Below are positions 1-8,857 of a DNA stretch of 64,000 nt, in pieces (within the stretch, counting starts at the first letter, position 1; each line of letters begins with the position of its first letter). The translations under genes and the position numbers were made by a program. The stretch is from Pontibacter sp. SGAir0037. GTDB taxonomy: Bacteria > Bacteroidota > Bacteroidia > Cytophagales > Hymenobacteraceae. Location of the stretch: contig NZ_CP028092.1 in the NCBI RefSeq assembly GCF_005491705.1, positions 4,588,001 to 4,652,000 on the forward strand, given 5' to 3'. The notes below the pieces were generated by a model. The model was not told the DNA's origin. It searched no databases and worked only from the letters and a program-made list of their open reading frames with translations.

Positions 1-1820
1 CAAAGGAGAAGAAATTTTATAAAATTTTCACTTCATCTAAGTTTCAGAGAAGTGAATACGAAAACGACAAACAGCTACTAATCGACTTTTATAATTCAGA
101 AGGCTACCGTGATGCCGTTGTAGTTTCTGATTCGGTATACAAAACGCGGGAAAACCGGTTAGGCATTCGCATTACCTTAGACGAAGGAAACCGTTATTAT
201 TACCGCAACATTACCTGGAAAGGGAACAACCTGTACGAGGACAGCTACCTGACCAGAATTCTGGGTATAAAGAAAGGGGATGTGTATGATAGGCAAGAAC
301 TGGAGAAACGTGTAAACTTTAACCCGAATGGTATAGATGTTTCTGCTCTGTATCAGAACGATGGATACTTGTTCTCGAGTATAGATCCGGTAGAGGTAAA
401 TATAGAAGGAGACTCTATTGATCTGGAAATGCGTGTGACTGAAGGCCCGCAGGCAACGATTAATAAGATAACAATTACAGGTAATACCAAAACAAGTGAG
501 CACGTAATCCTGCGTGAGATAAGAACACTGCCAGGCCAAAAGTACAGCCGCGATGATCTTATCAGAACCAGGAACGAATTAGCCGGTTTAGGATACTTTG
601 ATCCGGAAACGATAGGTCTGCAGCCTGTCCCTAATCCAGCAGACGGTACTGTGGATATTAACTATAGTGTTACCGAGCGTCCGAACGACCAGATCAGCTT
701 GTCTGGTGGTTGGGGTGGTTCTATCGGCGCTATTGCTACAGTAGGTCTTACTCTTAATAACTTCTCCACACGTAAGTTTTTAAAACCATCAGAATGGAGG
801 CCTATTCCGAGTGGCGACGGGCAGCGGCTAGCGCTGAATGTGCAGGCTAACGGTAAGTACTACCAGTCATACTCTCTGTCGTTTACAGAGCCATGGTTAG
901 GAGGTCGTAAGCGTAATGCTCTTTCTGTGAGCGTGTTTAAAACTGTAAGAAGAATACCTACAGCTTCTGACGGACTACAGCAGAGCTTAAATGTAGATGG
1001 TGGTTCTATTGGCTTAAGCAGGCGCATTAACTGGCCGGATGACTTCTTCATGATGAGCCATTCACTGTCTTATAACAGATATGCGCTGGAGAATTACCCG
1101 ATCTTCCCTGATTTTAATACAGGTGTTTCGCATGGTGTATCCTTCGTAAACACGATAGCCCGTAACAGCTTAGATAATCCAATGTTCCCTAGAAGAGGTT
1201 CTTCATTCTCTCTGAGTTTAAGTTTAACGCCGCCATACTCGCTGTTTACAGAGAAGCAGGATAACTATAAGTTTGTAGAGTATAATAAATGGATGTTCGA
1301 TGCCTCTTATTTTATAAACTTGGCAGGGAATTTGGTATTAAATACAAGAGCGCACTTTGGCTTCCTGGGATCTTATGGTTCTGCTGACGTTGGTCCGTTC
1401 GAACGATTTAAACTAGGTGGCTCCGGCTTAGGAGGCGGTAATATATTTGTAGGTACTGAGTATATTGGTTTACGTGGTTATGAAGATGAACGAGTTGTGA
1501 ATACAGCAGATGCTACCGTTTTACAGGCCGGTGGTATTGCCTACAACAAGTTTGTAATAGAACCTCGTTACTTAATTTCACCTAATCCGGCGGCTACTAT
1601 TTATGGTTTGGCCTTCCTGGAGGCAGGTAACAACTTCGGTTCTTACAATCAGTATAGTCCGTTTAAATTGTACCGCTCTGCTGGTTTGGGTGCCCGTATA
1701 TTTATGTCGGCATTCGGCTTGTTAGGATTTGATTATGGTTGGCGCTTAGATACATTACCTGGCCAGACTGGAGCAAACAGAGGTATGTTCCACTTTATAA
1801 TCGGACAACAGATTCGATAA
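1..1820 (+). CDS. bamA: BamA outer-membrane assembly factor (5' partial)
   Basis: Omp85-family barrel that inserts beta-barrel proteins into the outer membrane. The frame is open from base 3 with no start, so the gene begins outside the window and about 605 residues are visible. The ATG at 282 is internal: the codons before it read as POTRA-type sequence. The POTRA region continues to about base 680 and ends in a TVDINYSVTER segment; the rest is the transmembrane barrel, with a glycine-rich region near base 1420 and the motif YIGLRGYEDERV. The chain ends in GQQIR rather than the usual terminal aromatic residue. Two OmpH/Skp genes follow, the usual Bacteroidota arrangement for outer-membrane protein biogenesis. 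Family assignment is firm. Confidence 0.95.
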   Translation, partial: KEKKFYKIFTSSKFQRSEYENDKQLLIDFYNSEGYRDAVVVSDSVYKTRENRLGIRITLDEGNRYYYRNITWKGNNLYEDSYLTRILGIKKGDVYDRQELEKRVNFNPNGIDVSALYQNDGYLFSSIDPVEVNIEGDSIDLEMRVTEGPQATINKITITGNTKTSEHVILREIRTLPGQKYSRDDLIRTRNELAGLGYFDPETIGLQPVPNPADGTVDINYSVTERPNDQISLSGGWGGSIGAIATVGLTLNNFSTRKFLKPSEWRPIPSGDGQRLALNVQANGKYYQSYSLSFTEPWLGGRKRNALSVSVFKTVRRIPTASDGLQQSLNVDGGSIGLSRRINWPDDFFMMSHSLSYNRYALENYPIFPDFNTGVSHGVSFVNTIARNSLDNPMFPRRGSSFSLSLSLTPPYSLFTEKQDNYKFVEYNKWMFDASYFINLAGNLVLNTRAHFGFLGSYGSADVGPFERFKLGGSGLGGGNIFVGTEYIGLRGYEDERVVNTADATVLQAGGIAYNKFVIEPRYLISPNPAATIYGLAFLEAGNNFGSYNQYSPFKLYRSAGLGARIFMSAFGLLGFDYGWRLDTLPGQTGANRGMFHFIIGQQIR

Positions 1821-1858
1821 AAGGGAATTAGTAAGACAAACTTTTTGTTCAACTTGGT

Positions 1859-2527
1859 ATGAAGCGTTTTGGATTCTTTTTAAGCTGCTTTTTACTTGCC
1901 TTTGTTTCGCAAGCACAGAAGATTGGCTATATTGACTCAAATTTTATTTTGAGTAAACTGCCGGCTTACAATAAGGTGCAGCAGGAGATGGATAAGCAAG
2001 TGGAGGTATGGCAGCAGGATATCGAAAAGATGCATCAGAATGTAGAGAAGCTCAAGCAGGATTATAAAGCTGAGGAGGTGCTTCTGACCGATGAGATGAA
2101 GAAGAAACGCCAGGCGGAGATTGCAGGCAAAGAGAATGAAGTGCGCGATTACCAGCGAAAGATTTTCGGGTATGAAGGCACTATGTTTAAGAGACGTCAG
2201 GAACTGATAAAGCCTATACAGGACGAAGTTTTTACTGCCGTAGAGAAAGTAGTTAAAGCGAGGCGTATAGATATCATGTTTGATAAATCAGGTGACATTG
2301 TCATGATTTATACTAACCCTGTTCATGATTATACTGAATATGTGCTGGAGGAGCTTGGGCTGGCTTCCGAAGGACAGAATACACCAGGTGCTAAACCAGC
2401 TGGTGGTGTGATAGACGATCCGGATGATTTGCCGCCGGTTGGTGAAACAGAAGGTACAGCAGTACAGGAGACGAACCAGCAAAATAAACCACCAAAGACG
2501 GCAACAAAAAAGAAGTCAAATAACTAA
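1859..2527 (+). CDS. OmpH/Skp-family periplasmic chaperone 1
   Basis: Periplasmic holdase of the Skp/OmpH family (222 aa), expected to carry unfolded outer-membrane proteins to BamA. A signal peptide is visible at residues 1-19 with cleavage before QKIGYID. The conserved start of the mature domain (GYIDSNFILSKLP) is followed by a long charged, Gln/Lys/Glu-rich coiled coil to about residue 115, which forms the tentacle of this fold. The last 60 residues are low complexity (Pro, Thr, Lys), longer than in E. coli Skp. It starts 38 bases after bamA and lies 28 bases before a paralogue, so the three are probably cotranscribed. Confidence 0.92.
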   Translation: MKRFGFFLSCFLLAFVSQAQKIGYIDSNFILSKLPAYNKVQQEMDKQVEVWQQDIEKMHQNVEKLKQDYKAEEVLLTDEMKKKRQAEIAGKENEVRDYQRKIFGYEGTMFKRRQELIKPIQDEVFTAVEKVVKARRIDIMFDKSGDIVMIYTNPVHDYTEYVLEELGLASEGQNTPGAKPAGGVIDDPDDLPPVGETEGTAVQETNQQNKPPKTATKKKSNN

Positions 2528-2555
2528 ACTTAGAATTTATTAATCAATCAACCCA

Positions 2556-3164
2556 ATGATGAACAAAGTTAAAACCTTAGTAGTAGCTTTTTTATTAATC
2601 AGTTTTGCATCTTTTGCACAGAATGACGGACAGCCAAAATTTGGCTATACCAATGTGGAGTATATCCTGATGCAATTACCGGAAAGCAGACAAATTGAGT
2701 CTGAATTAAAAACTACTAGTACGCAGCTTGAGAACCAGTTAAAAGCTAAGTATCAGGAATATGATACCAAACTTAAAGCATACGAAAGTACTGCTGCTAC
2801 CATGGATAAAGTAGTCCGTGAAGACAAGGAAAAAGAGTTGATGAACATGAATAACTCTATCCAGGAGTTTCAGCGTAATGCGCAGGTTTCTTTACAGCAA
2901 AAAGAGAAGTCTTTAGTTGATCCTGTTATCAACAAAATTGACCAGGCTATTAAAGACGTAGCTAAAGAAAATGGTTACACATACGTACTGAGCAACCAGG
3001 CTTTACTTGCTGGCCCTGAAGATGGTGATATTTCTCCTCTTGTACTTAGGAAATTAGGCGTAGATCCTAGCAAAGTGCAGCAGCCTGCCGCTGCAAGCCC
3101 GGCTGCAGCAGCTCCTGCTACTAAAACTACTCCAGTAAAAACAACACCTGCTAAGAAGAAATAA
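2556..3164 (+). CDS. OmpH/Skp-family periplasmic chaperone 2
   Basis: Second OmpH/Skp paralogue (202 aa). The signal peptide covers residues 1-21; the mature protein begins QNDGQPKFGYTNVEYIL, the family N-terminal strand. A coiled-coil region covers about residues 45-120, and an Ala/Pro/Thr/Lys tail ends in KKK. The start has two adjacent ATG codons, and the second could also serve. A strong hairpin terminator follows at 3187-3222, closing the bamA-skp-skp unit. The two paralogues differ enough that specialised client sets are possible, but nothing in the sequence shows this. Confidence 0.92.
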   Translation: MMNKVKTLVVAFLLISFASFAQNDGQPKFGYTNVEYILMQLPESRQIESELKTTSTQLENQLKAKYQEYDTKLKAYESTAATMDKVVREDKEKELMNMNNSIQEFQRNAQVSLQQKEKSLVDPVINKIDQAIKDVAKENGYTYVLSNQALLAGPEDGDISPLVLRKLGVDPSKVQQPAAASPAAAAPATKTTPVKTTPAKKK

Positions 3165-3186
3165 GTAGTAGAACTTTAATTCTCTT

Positions 3187-3222
3187 AAAGGAGCCGAAGT
3201 TTTTACTTCGGCTCCTTTTTTT
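3187..3222 (+). terminator. Rho-independent terminator after the second ompH
   Basis: A perfect 14-bp stem (3187-3200 with 3205-3218) with a four-base T loop is followed by a T run. It ends the bamA-skp-skp transcript and separates it from rluD. Confidence 0.9.
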
Positions 3223-3307
3223 GTGGCTACTGTTATATGGTGGCAAGCTTTTAAGCTTATATTACTGTTAAGAGGCCAGCTGTGGCAATGTGGAATTAGA
3301 AAACTTC

Positions 3308-3315
3308 TAACTTTG
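3308..3315 (+). promoter_or_regulatory. Candidate -7 element TAACTTTG for rluD
   Basis: Matches the Bacteroidota TAnnTTTG -7 consensus 25 bases before the GTG start of rluD. No convincing TTG -33 element is seen at the usual spacing, so this is only a candidate. Confidence 0.4.
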
Positions 3316-3339
3316 TAGTTATAGTTAAATAGAAGAGAC

Positions 3340-4368
3340 GTGACAGAATTTGTAGATCAGGAAAATGAGGAAGAGTCTGATGAGTTGTATGAACACCATT
3401 GTATTGTAGTTGATAAAGGACAGGCGCTGCTCCGGCTTGATAAGTTTTTAATGGATAGGTTGCCGAATGTTACCCGAAACAAATTACAGAGTGCCATTCG
3501 TTCGGAGGCTGTTCAGGTAAACCAGAAGCCTGTGAAAGTGAGCTATAGGGTAAAACCTTCCGATATTATCACTATCACACTAGCAGAGCCTCCTCGAGAT
3601 ACGGATATTTTACCTGAGAATATTCCGCTTGATATACTTTTCGAAGATGATGAACTTCTACTGGTGAACAAACCCGCCGGTATGGTCGTGCATCCTGCTT
3701 ACAATAATTGGTCGGGCACATTGGTAAATGCGCTTGTTTATCATTTACAAAACCTGCCAACGAGCCGCAACGGCGAAGGGCGCCCGGGCCTAGTGCACAG
3801 AATTGATAAAGATACCTCCGGTTTGCTGGTAATAGCTAAGACGGAGTATAGCATGGCTTTCCTGGCCAAGCAGTTCTTCGATCATTCTATTGAGCGAACT
3901 TATTATGCTTTGGTATGGGGTAGCCCGAAAGCCGATGCAGGCACTATTACAGGGCATGTAGGCAGGAGCCAGAAAGATCGTAAAGTAATGTCTGTGTATC
4001 CTAACGGAGATTATGGTAAACATGCTATAACGCACTACAAGGTGCTGCAGCGCTTTAAGTATGTATCGCTGGTGCAGTGTAACTTAGAAACCGGTAGAAC
4101 GCATCAGATACGAGCTCATATGAAGCATATCGGGCATCCTCTGTTCTCAGATGCTGTATATGGGGGTGATAAGATTTTAGCGGGCACACCAAATGGTTCT
4201 TATAAGGCTTTTGTAGATAATGCTTTCAAGCTAATGCCCAGGCAGGCGCTGCATGCTAAATCTTTAGGATTTATACATCCGGTAACGAAGGAGTTTATGC
4301 AGTTTGAAACCGAACTGCCCGCTGATTTTAAAGAGGTTTTGGCTAAATGGGAGCTATATGCTGGATAG
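3340..4368 (+). CDS. rluD: RluD-type ribosomal large-subunit pseudouridine synthase
   Basis: Pseudouridine synthase of the RluA/RluD family (342 aa), which isomerises uridines in 23S rRNA. The N-terminal S4-like RNA-binding domain (about residues 32-80, LRLDKFLMDRLPNVTR) precedes the catalytic domain. The family signature HRIDKDTSGLLV is present, with the catalytic aspartate at D156. The start is GTG, with a purine-rich AGAAGAG just upstream; residues 1-22 are an acidic extension before the S4 domain. It is alone between terminators and converges with the TPR gene. Assignment to RluD rather than RluA or RluC rests on length and the S4 domain. Confidence 0.9.
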   Translation: MTEFVDQENEEESDELYEHHCIVVDKGQALLRLDKFLMDRLPNVTRNKLQSAIRSEAVQVNQKPVKVSYRVKPSDIITITLAEPPRDTDILPENIPLDILFEDDELLLVNKPAGMVVHPAYNNWSGTLVNALVYHLQNLPTSRNGEGRPGLVHRIDKDTSGLLVIAKTEYSMAFLAKQFFDHSIERTYYALVWGSPKADAGTITGHVGRSQKDRKVMSVYPNGDYGKHAITHYKVLQRFKYVSLVQCNLETGRTHQIRAHMKHIGHPLFSDAVYGGDKILAGTPNGSYKAFVDNAFKLMPRQALHAKSLGFIHPVTKEFMQFETELPADFKEVLAKWELYAG

Positions 4369-4410
4369 TATTTAGCTATTGTATTAGCCCTTGATCTATG
4401 CTATAACAAA

Positions 4411-4440
4411 AAAGGCTGCCTTATAAAGGCAGCCTTTTTT
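4411..4440. terminator. Bidirectional terminator between rluD and the TPR gene
   Basis: Nine-bp stem AAGGCTGCC/GGCAGCCTT (4412-4420 with 4428-4436), with an A run on the left and a T run on the right. It can stop transcription from both sides of this convergent pair. Confidence 0.85.
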
Positions 4441-4455
4441 GTAGCTTCATTTATC

Positions 4456-6060
4456 TTATTTACGCTTTTTCTGAGCAGATTTATTAATCTCTGCCAGAGC
4501 AGCTGTTGCTTGAGCATTAGATGGGTCTAATTTTTTAACCTCTTGGAAATGCTGAATAGCTTTTTGTCTGTCAGACTCTACCAGATAGTAGTAGGCTCCC
4601 AAGTAGTAGTTTGCCTGAGCTAACTCTGTTTTAAATTTCTCAGGTTCTGCACTAGCAATTTTTATAAACTCTTCGTAATGAGGTTTTGCTAAACCTTTTT
4701 CGCTGTCCGGATCCAGGTTTGCATTAGCCTGTGCTCTCCAAAGGTGTCCGTAAGCATAAGTTGGAGCCGCCTCTGTTACGTTGGCAAACATTTCGTCAGC
4801 TTTTTTGAAGTCACCAGACTGCATATAAATGTTACCCATGTAGAAATAATCGGCATTTAGCGGTTCTGTTTTCTCACGTTTCTCTTCGTAAGTTTTAATC
4901 GCCTCATCATATTTCTCCAAGCTTACATACAAGTTGGCTAACTCTGAATATAGTTCAGGTTTAGGCTCTATGCTAAGTGCTTTCTTATAGGCATCAACAG
5001 CTTGCTGCTCTTTTTTATTTCTGCCTAAAATTTTAGCGTAATACTCATAGTCTTCAGCAACCAGTCTGTTTTCATCTACCTTGTTGAAATAATTTTCAAT
5101 AGCCTGCAATGCTTTTTCTGGTTGCTTAAGCTCCAGGTAAGAATAGGCTACCAGACGGTTCATGGTTACGTTGTCAGGCTGCTTTTGTAGCACTTGCTGT
5201 GCTTCTGCCAGTGTCTGCTCGTAATTTTTTGTTAAGAACAAGAAAGAAGCATATTTAGCCTGCGTCTCCGGCGTTTTTTCAGCCATATTAACATATTGCT
5301 GGAATGTAGACAATGCTCTGTCGTACTGACCTGCAAAGAAGTATAACTCTCCCAAGTCACGGTAAGCTGGTGCGTAGTTTGGATCTATTTCTAAAACTTT
5401 TTTAAAGTTAGTTTCAGCTTCTCCGAGGTTTTTAGAGTTTGTATAAACCTGGCCTCTTCTTAAATACGCCTTTGCATAATTAGGATCTATTTGTGTAGCT
5501 CTGTCGTAAGCAGACATAGCACCACCGCTATTTTTCAGCCTTCTTCTGGCATCACCTAATATCACGTTGGCCACGGCATTGTTGGCATCTCTTGCAATTG
5601 CCTGCTCAAGATATTCAACAGCTTTGTTTAGTTCCTGATCTGTTGATGCTTCGTCATTTACATAAGCTTCTGCAGCCATTGTCAGAACGAATGGATCTTT
5701 ACCTTTACTTGCTTTAACGGCTTGCTCAAACTGGTTCAGTGCGCCAGCTCTGTCTCCTTTTTTCAAGGCTATTTTGCCTAAACCTACCATATTAATGGAA
5801 GATTTTTTGTTTTTAGCTATACCCTGATTAAAATAATAAGCAGCAGAGTCTACATTTTCAGTTCTTAAATAAACGTCTCCTAAAGAGAAATATGCCTCAT
5901 CTGCATTTTTACCATTTAACTGAGACTTGTAAATACCTTTTGCTTCTTGGTAACGCTCTAAATCAATTGCCCTTCTTCCCGCATCTCCCGTCTGAGCTAC
6001 TGCTGCTGCTGAAGGAAATGCTATTGCCATCATAAGAACATATTTCCAGTTATTTGTCAT
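4456..6060 (-). CDS. Secreted tetratricopeptide-repeat protein
   Basis: TPR-only protein (534 aa). Residues 1-22 look like a signal peptide cut after AVAQ, so it is periplasmic. The rest is about a dozen 34-residue TPR units with recurring features such as A-YLRRGQVY, YAPAYRDLGELYFFAGQYDRALSTF and YSELANLYVSLEKYDEAIKTYEE (shown in part). No enzyme domain is visible. It is the last gene after a two-TM protein and a PstS-like lipoprotein on the same strand (37-base gap), downstream of a TonB-ExbBD operon. TPR arrays are protein-binding scaffolds; the partner here is unknown, but an envelope assembly role beside the PstS-like protein is plausible. Confidence 0.85.
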   Translation of the reverse strand: MTNNWKYVLMMAIAFPSAAAVAQTGDAGRRAIDLERYQEAKGIYKSQLNGKNADEAYFSLGDVYLRTENVDSAAYYFNQGIAKNKKSSINMVGLGKIALKKGDRAGALNQFEQAVKASKGKDPFVLTMAAEAYVNDEASTDQELNKAVEYLEQAIARDANNAVANVILGDARRRLKNSGGAMSAYDRATQIDPNYAKAYLRRGQVYTNSKNLGEAETNFKKVLEIDPNYAPAYRDLGELYFFAGQYDRALSTFQQYVNMAEKTPETQAKYASFLFLTKNYEQTLAEAQQVLQKQPDNVTMNRLVAYSYLELKQPEKALQAIENYFNKVDENRLVAEDYEYYAKILGRNKKEQQAVDAYKKALSIEPKPELYSELANLYVSLEKYDEAIKTYEEKREKTEPLNADYFYMGNIYMQSGDFKKADEMFANVTEAAPTYAYGHLWRAQANANLDPDSEKGLAKPHYEEFIKIASAEPEKFKTELAQANYYLGAYYYLVESDRQKAIQHFQEVKKLDPSNAQATAALAEINKSAQKKRK

Positions 6061-6096
6061 CGTTTTTTATTTTAGGTTAGTTGTTTGATTACGTTG

Positions 6097-7041
6097 TTAA
6101 TTCTTAATACTTACTACACGAATTGGTTGCGTTGCCGGTACTAATCCTGACTTCAATACTATTCTTTGCCCACCGTCTCCTGCTGCATAGGATGCAAAAC
6201 CTGTGCCAAGGCCTGTACGCGACTCTGTATTAACAATGTACAGGTAACGGTAAAGAGGGTAATTCCCTTGTGCAATGTAAGCCTGGTAAGGCTGATAATA
6301 AGTATCTGAACTTAAAGGCTGGCTTTCTGTGCTTATTCCAACCACTCTGATTCTTTTTAGGAAATCTATACTAGCCGAATCATCTTCATCGCTTATCCAG
6401 TTTACACCTATCACACCTATAGCATTCTTATTCTTCTCTACGTAATCTATCAGGTCCTTGTGAGAATTGCTGGCATACGTGTTTCCTGGCAATTTATGGT
6501 CTGTTATCAGCGAGTCTTTTACGTAACGTGCTGTACTCGAGTTATTATTGTCAAATACTATAGTTATATTATTTAAACTATTGGCACTATTAATTTCGTT
6601 CCATTTAGTGGTTTGCCCATTAAAGATGCTTTTTACCTGCTCTAATGTCAGTAAAGAATCAGGGTTGTCATTGTTAACTATCAGCGCAATAGCATCTATT
6701 GCTATTTTAGTTGTTCTAGGAACAAGTTTACGTTGAGCAAAAACTTCTTTCTCTTCCTGGTTCAGCTCTCTGGAAATAACAGCCACACGCACACTATCGT
6801 TTAGCAGATCTTTGATAACCTGTCCTTCCGTTTTGTAGTTTGCTGTTACGCTTGCGCGCTTATAGATGCCCTGGAACGTACTTACCTGTGTTTCTATGAT
6901 TGGTTGGAAAGTCTCATCCGCGCTTATAGTTACATTACCAGAAGTAGGAGTATCATTCACTGTACCTGCTGAATTGCCACCACAAGCTGCTAACAGCACT
7001 ATCGGGCTAATCTTTAAGGCGTTCTGTATCCACTTAATCAT
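6097..7041 (-). CDS. PstS-like phosphate-binding lipoprotein
   Basis: Solute-binding protein of the PstS family (314 aa). The lipobox LLAAC places the lipidated cysteine at residue 20, so it is membrane-anchored. The body has the family architecture: an early ISADETFQPI strand, AVISRELNQEE, then KSIFNGQTTKWNEIN and a late VGISTESQPL region. No pstC, pstA, pstB or phoU is nearby, so it probably does not serve a standard phosphate ABC importer here. Its start overlaps the stop of the upstream small membrane gene by 8 bases, indicating translational coupling. The binding specificity is not proven by the sequence. Confidence 0.85.
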   Translation of the reverse strand: MIKWIQNALKISPIVLLAACGGNSAGTVNDTPTSGNVTISADETFQPIIETQVSTFQGIYKRASVTANYKTEGQVIKDLLNDSVRVAVISRELNQEEKEVFAQRKLVPRTTKIAIDAIALIVNNDNPDSLLTLEQVKSIFNGQTTKWNEINSANSLNNITIVFDNNNSSTARYVKDSLITDHKLPGNTYASNSHKDLIDYVEKNKNAIGVIGVNWISDEDDSASIDFLKRIRVVGISTESQPLSSDTYYQPYQAYIAQGNYPLYRYLYIVNTESRTGLGTGFASYAAGDGGQRIVLKSGLVPATQPIRVVSIKN

Positions 7042-7291
7042 TATTTCTGTTTTGTTTAGATTTCGAATTATTCTGATACACTCTTACAAATCTAACAATT
7101 CCATATAAAATGAACGTTCCACCAAGCAATATTTTAATATTTTGTGGGATGTTCAAATTTATTTGTGTTGAATCCGAAAAAATAATGAAAAGTCCTAACC
7201 CCAAGTATACTGCTGTCATCAGTACTCCGAACGCTAAAGCTATTTTACCATATACATTTGTAGGCCTTCTTTTTCTTGTTGGTCTTTCCAT
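7034..7291 (-). CDS. Small two-TM membrane protein
   Basis: 85-residue protein with a basic N-terminus (MERPTRKRRPTN), two hydrophobic spans (about residues 14-36 and 50-67) and a polar Asn/Lys/Arg tail. I recognise no family. It is likely real because its 3' end overlaps the PstS-like gene by 8 bases in a coupled arrangement, its codon use is like its neighbours, and no better frame exists here. It opens the group downstream of the tonB terminator. Inner-membrane location with both ends cytoplasmic is inferred from the positive charges. Confidence 0.7.
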   Translation of the reverse strand: MERPTRKRRPTNVYGKIALAFGVLMTAVYLGLGLFIIFSDSTQINLNIPQNIKILLGGTFILYGIVRFVRVYQNNSKSKQNRNND

Positions 7292-7415
7292 TATTCAGAT
7301 GTTTTTGTTCATTATGTGCAATAAGGTTTCTTCTTTCTCTGCGGAAGTGCTATTGTTATCCTAGTATATATATTGATTAATATACGCTTTTCAGTTAACA
7401 AAGTATATAATTAAA

Positions 7416-7467
7416 GCTTATAAACAGAAAAGGCCATGCTTCTGCATGGCCTTTTCTGTTTATAAGC
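7416..7467. terminator. Very long perfect hairpin terminator after tonB
   Basis: A perfect 24-bp inverted repeat (7416-7439 with 7444-7467) with a four-base loop. The GC-rich core GGCCATGC is flanked by an A/T arm containing ACAGAAAA on one side and TTTTCTGT on the other, so it can act in both directions. It follows the tonB stop codon by 11 bases and separates tonB from the small-membrane/pstS-like/TPR unit. Confidence 0.9.
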
Positions 7468-7477
7468 AATTCTAGCA

Positions 7478-8311
7478 TTACTTAAGTGTATAGCGTACAG
7501 GTAGTGTATAACGTACTGGCACTGCTCTACCATTCTGCTTTCCTGGAGTCCACTTAGGCATTGTTTTCACAACACGTACAGCTTCTTCACCAGTACCAGC
7601 ACCAAGATTTTTTACAATCTGGATGTCAGAGATTTCACCGGTTCTGCTTACTACGAAAGAAAGTACACATATACCTTCTATACCTGCTCTTGTTGCTGCA
7701 GCTGGGTAGCGGATATTTTTACCAAGATACTGAAGCATCGCTTTCTCCCCACCTGGGAATTCTGGCATTTGCTCAACGTACTCGTATGGTTTTTCCTCAA
7801 CTACCTCTTCTACTATCGCAACAGTACCTGTTCCTTCTATAGAGCCTAAGTCCATTGGGGCACCTTTAACACCCTCTACGTTCTTAACTCCAATATCCAC
7901 ACCAACCAGCTCTTCTACATCCGGAACTTCTTCCTGTTCCTGTACCTCGTTGTCTTTTTTAACAACTGGTGGCGTAAATTTCACCTGCTCCCTTACTGGC
8001 GGCGGCGGTGGCGGAAGATCCGGTGGCGGCGGCGGCGGCGGCGGCGTGTTTTCTTCTAATGGTGGTGGCTGAGCCAGTTCTACTTCTGTAACAACGCGTT
8101 CGATTACCGGAGCTGCTTCTTCTTCTGGTTTAAGATATTTAGCTATAAGCGGCATGCTTATAAATAAAAGGAATAGAAGAATAGCAACAGTAGCAGCAAT
8201 TGTAACGTGCTTGTTATAGATTTTACGTAGCAGATAGGCCCCATACGCTTTGTTTCGTCCAGCAAAGACGATGTCATCAAGCGTGGCGTTTTCTAACTTT
8301 GTAACATCCAT
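7478..8311 (-). CDS. tonB: TonB-family energy-transducing protein
   Basis: TonB protein (277 aa) that couples the proton-motive force, via ExbB/ExbD, to outer-membrane transporters such as the SusC-like receptor in this window. It has a cytoplasmic N-terminus (about 35 residues), one TM span at about 36-58, a proline-rich periplasmic spacer (about residues 75-112, runs of 6-8 prolines) and a C-terminal TonB domain (about 185-277: EFPGGEKAMLQYLGKNIRYP, then YTLPVRYTLK). The proline run is encoded partly by a GGC tract (plus-strand 8025-8045), a slippage-prone sequence. The start is 2 bases after the second exbD. Confidence 0.95.
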   Translation of the reverse strand: MDVTKLENATLDDIVFAGRNKAYGAYLLRKIYNKHVTIAATVAILLFLLFISMPLIAKYLKPEEEAAPVIERVVTEVELAQPPPLEENTPPPPPPPPDLPPPPPPVREQVKFTPPVVKKDNEVQEQEEVPDVEELVGVDIGVKNVEGVKGAPMDLGSIEGTGTVAIVEEVVEEKPYEYVEQMPEFPGGEKAMLQYLGKNIRYPAAATRAGIEGICVLSFVVSRTGEISDIQIVKNLGAGTGEEAVRVVKTMPKWTPGKQNGRAVPVRYTLPVRYTLK

Positions 8312-8313
8312 GA

Positions 8314-8841
8314 TTATTGTCCTGTTGTGTTTTGTACCAATTGTTTATCATTAGCTGTAATATCAACTAAGGCAAATTTTTTGGTATCCGTGATTTTCAT
8401 TTCATCCAAAATATCTACTACATTCTTGTAGCGTGAAGTTTCCATTGGCTTTATTGATACTACCATTTTAGGATTAGACTTCACTCTTGGAGAAATCAAT
8501 ACCTTTCTAATGCCGTTGTTAGAGAAATCAGTTTCTACTACTTCCGGGTTCTGAGCAGGATCGCCTAAACCATAGTAGTAAAATACTTTATTGTTTTCAC
8601 CCAGAATAATAGTTAATGCATTACTCTCTTTAATAGGTGTTTGATCCTCTGGCGCATCAGCTTTAGCAGGCATGTTAATCTCCATTGTCTGAGGCTTATT
8701 GAATGTAGTCGTCAGCATGAAGAAAGTTAGCAGTAGGAAAGCAAGGTCAACCATTGGTGTCATGTCCAGGTGAACTGACATCTTTTTGGCTCTTTTCTTA
8801 CCACCCCCGCCGGAGTCAGCTTTTTCTTGTATTTCTGCCAT
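8314..8841 (-). CDS. exbD: ExbD-type biopolymer transport protein 2
   Basis: ExbD/TolR family (175 aa), one of two tandem copies. A basic N-terminus is followed by HLDMTPMVDLAFLLLTFFML, which contains the membrane-embedded aspartate of the ExbD proton channel, then a periplasmic domain. It lies 16 bases after the first exbD and 2 bases before tonB. Tandem ExbD genes are usual in Bacteroidota TonB operons. Confidence 0.94.
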   Translation of the reverse strand: MAEIQEKADSGGGGKKRAKKMSVHLDMTPMVDLAFLLLTFFMLTTTFNKPQTMEINMPAKADAPEDQTPIKESNALTIILGENNKVFYYYGLGDPAQNPEVVETDFSNNGIRKVLISPRVKSNPKMVVSIKPMETSRYKNVVDILDEMKITDTKKFALVDITANDKQLVQNTTGQ

Positions 8842-8857
8842 TGATTATTCCTTTCTT

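Noticed and set aside
282..284. ATG at 282 as the bamA start.
   Set aside because: The frame is open to the window edge and the upstream codons encode POTRA-like sequence, so the gene is truncated by the window rather than starting here.
6097..7041. The PstS-like gene as part of a phosphate ABC transporter operon.
   Set aside because: No permease, ATPase or phoU gene lies on either side.
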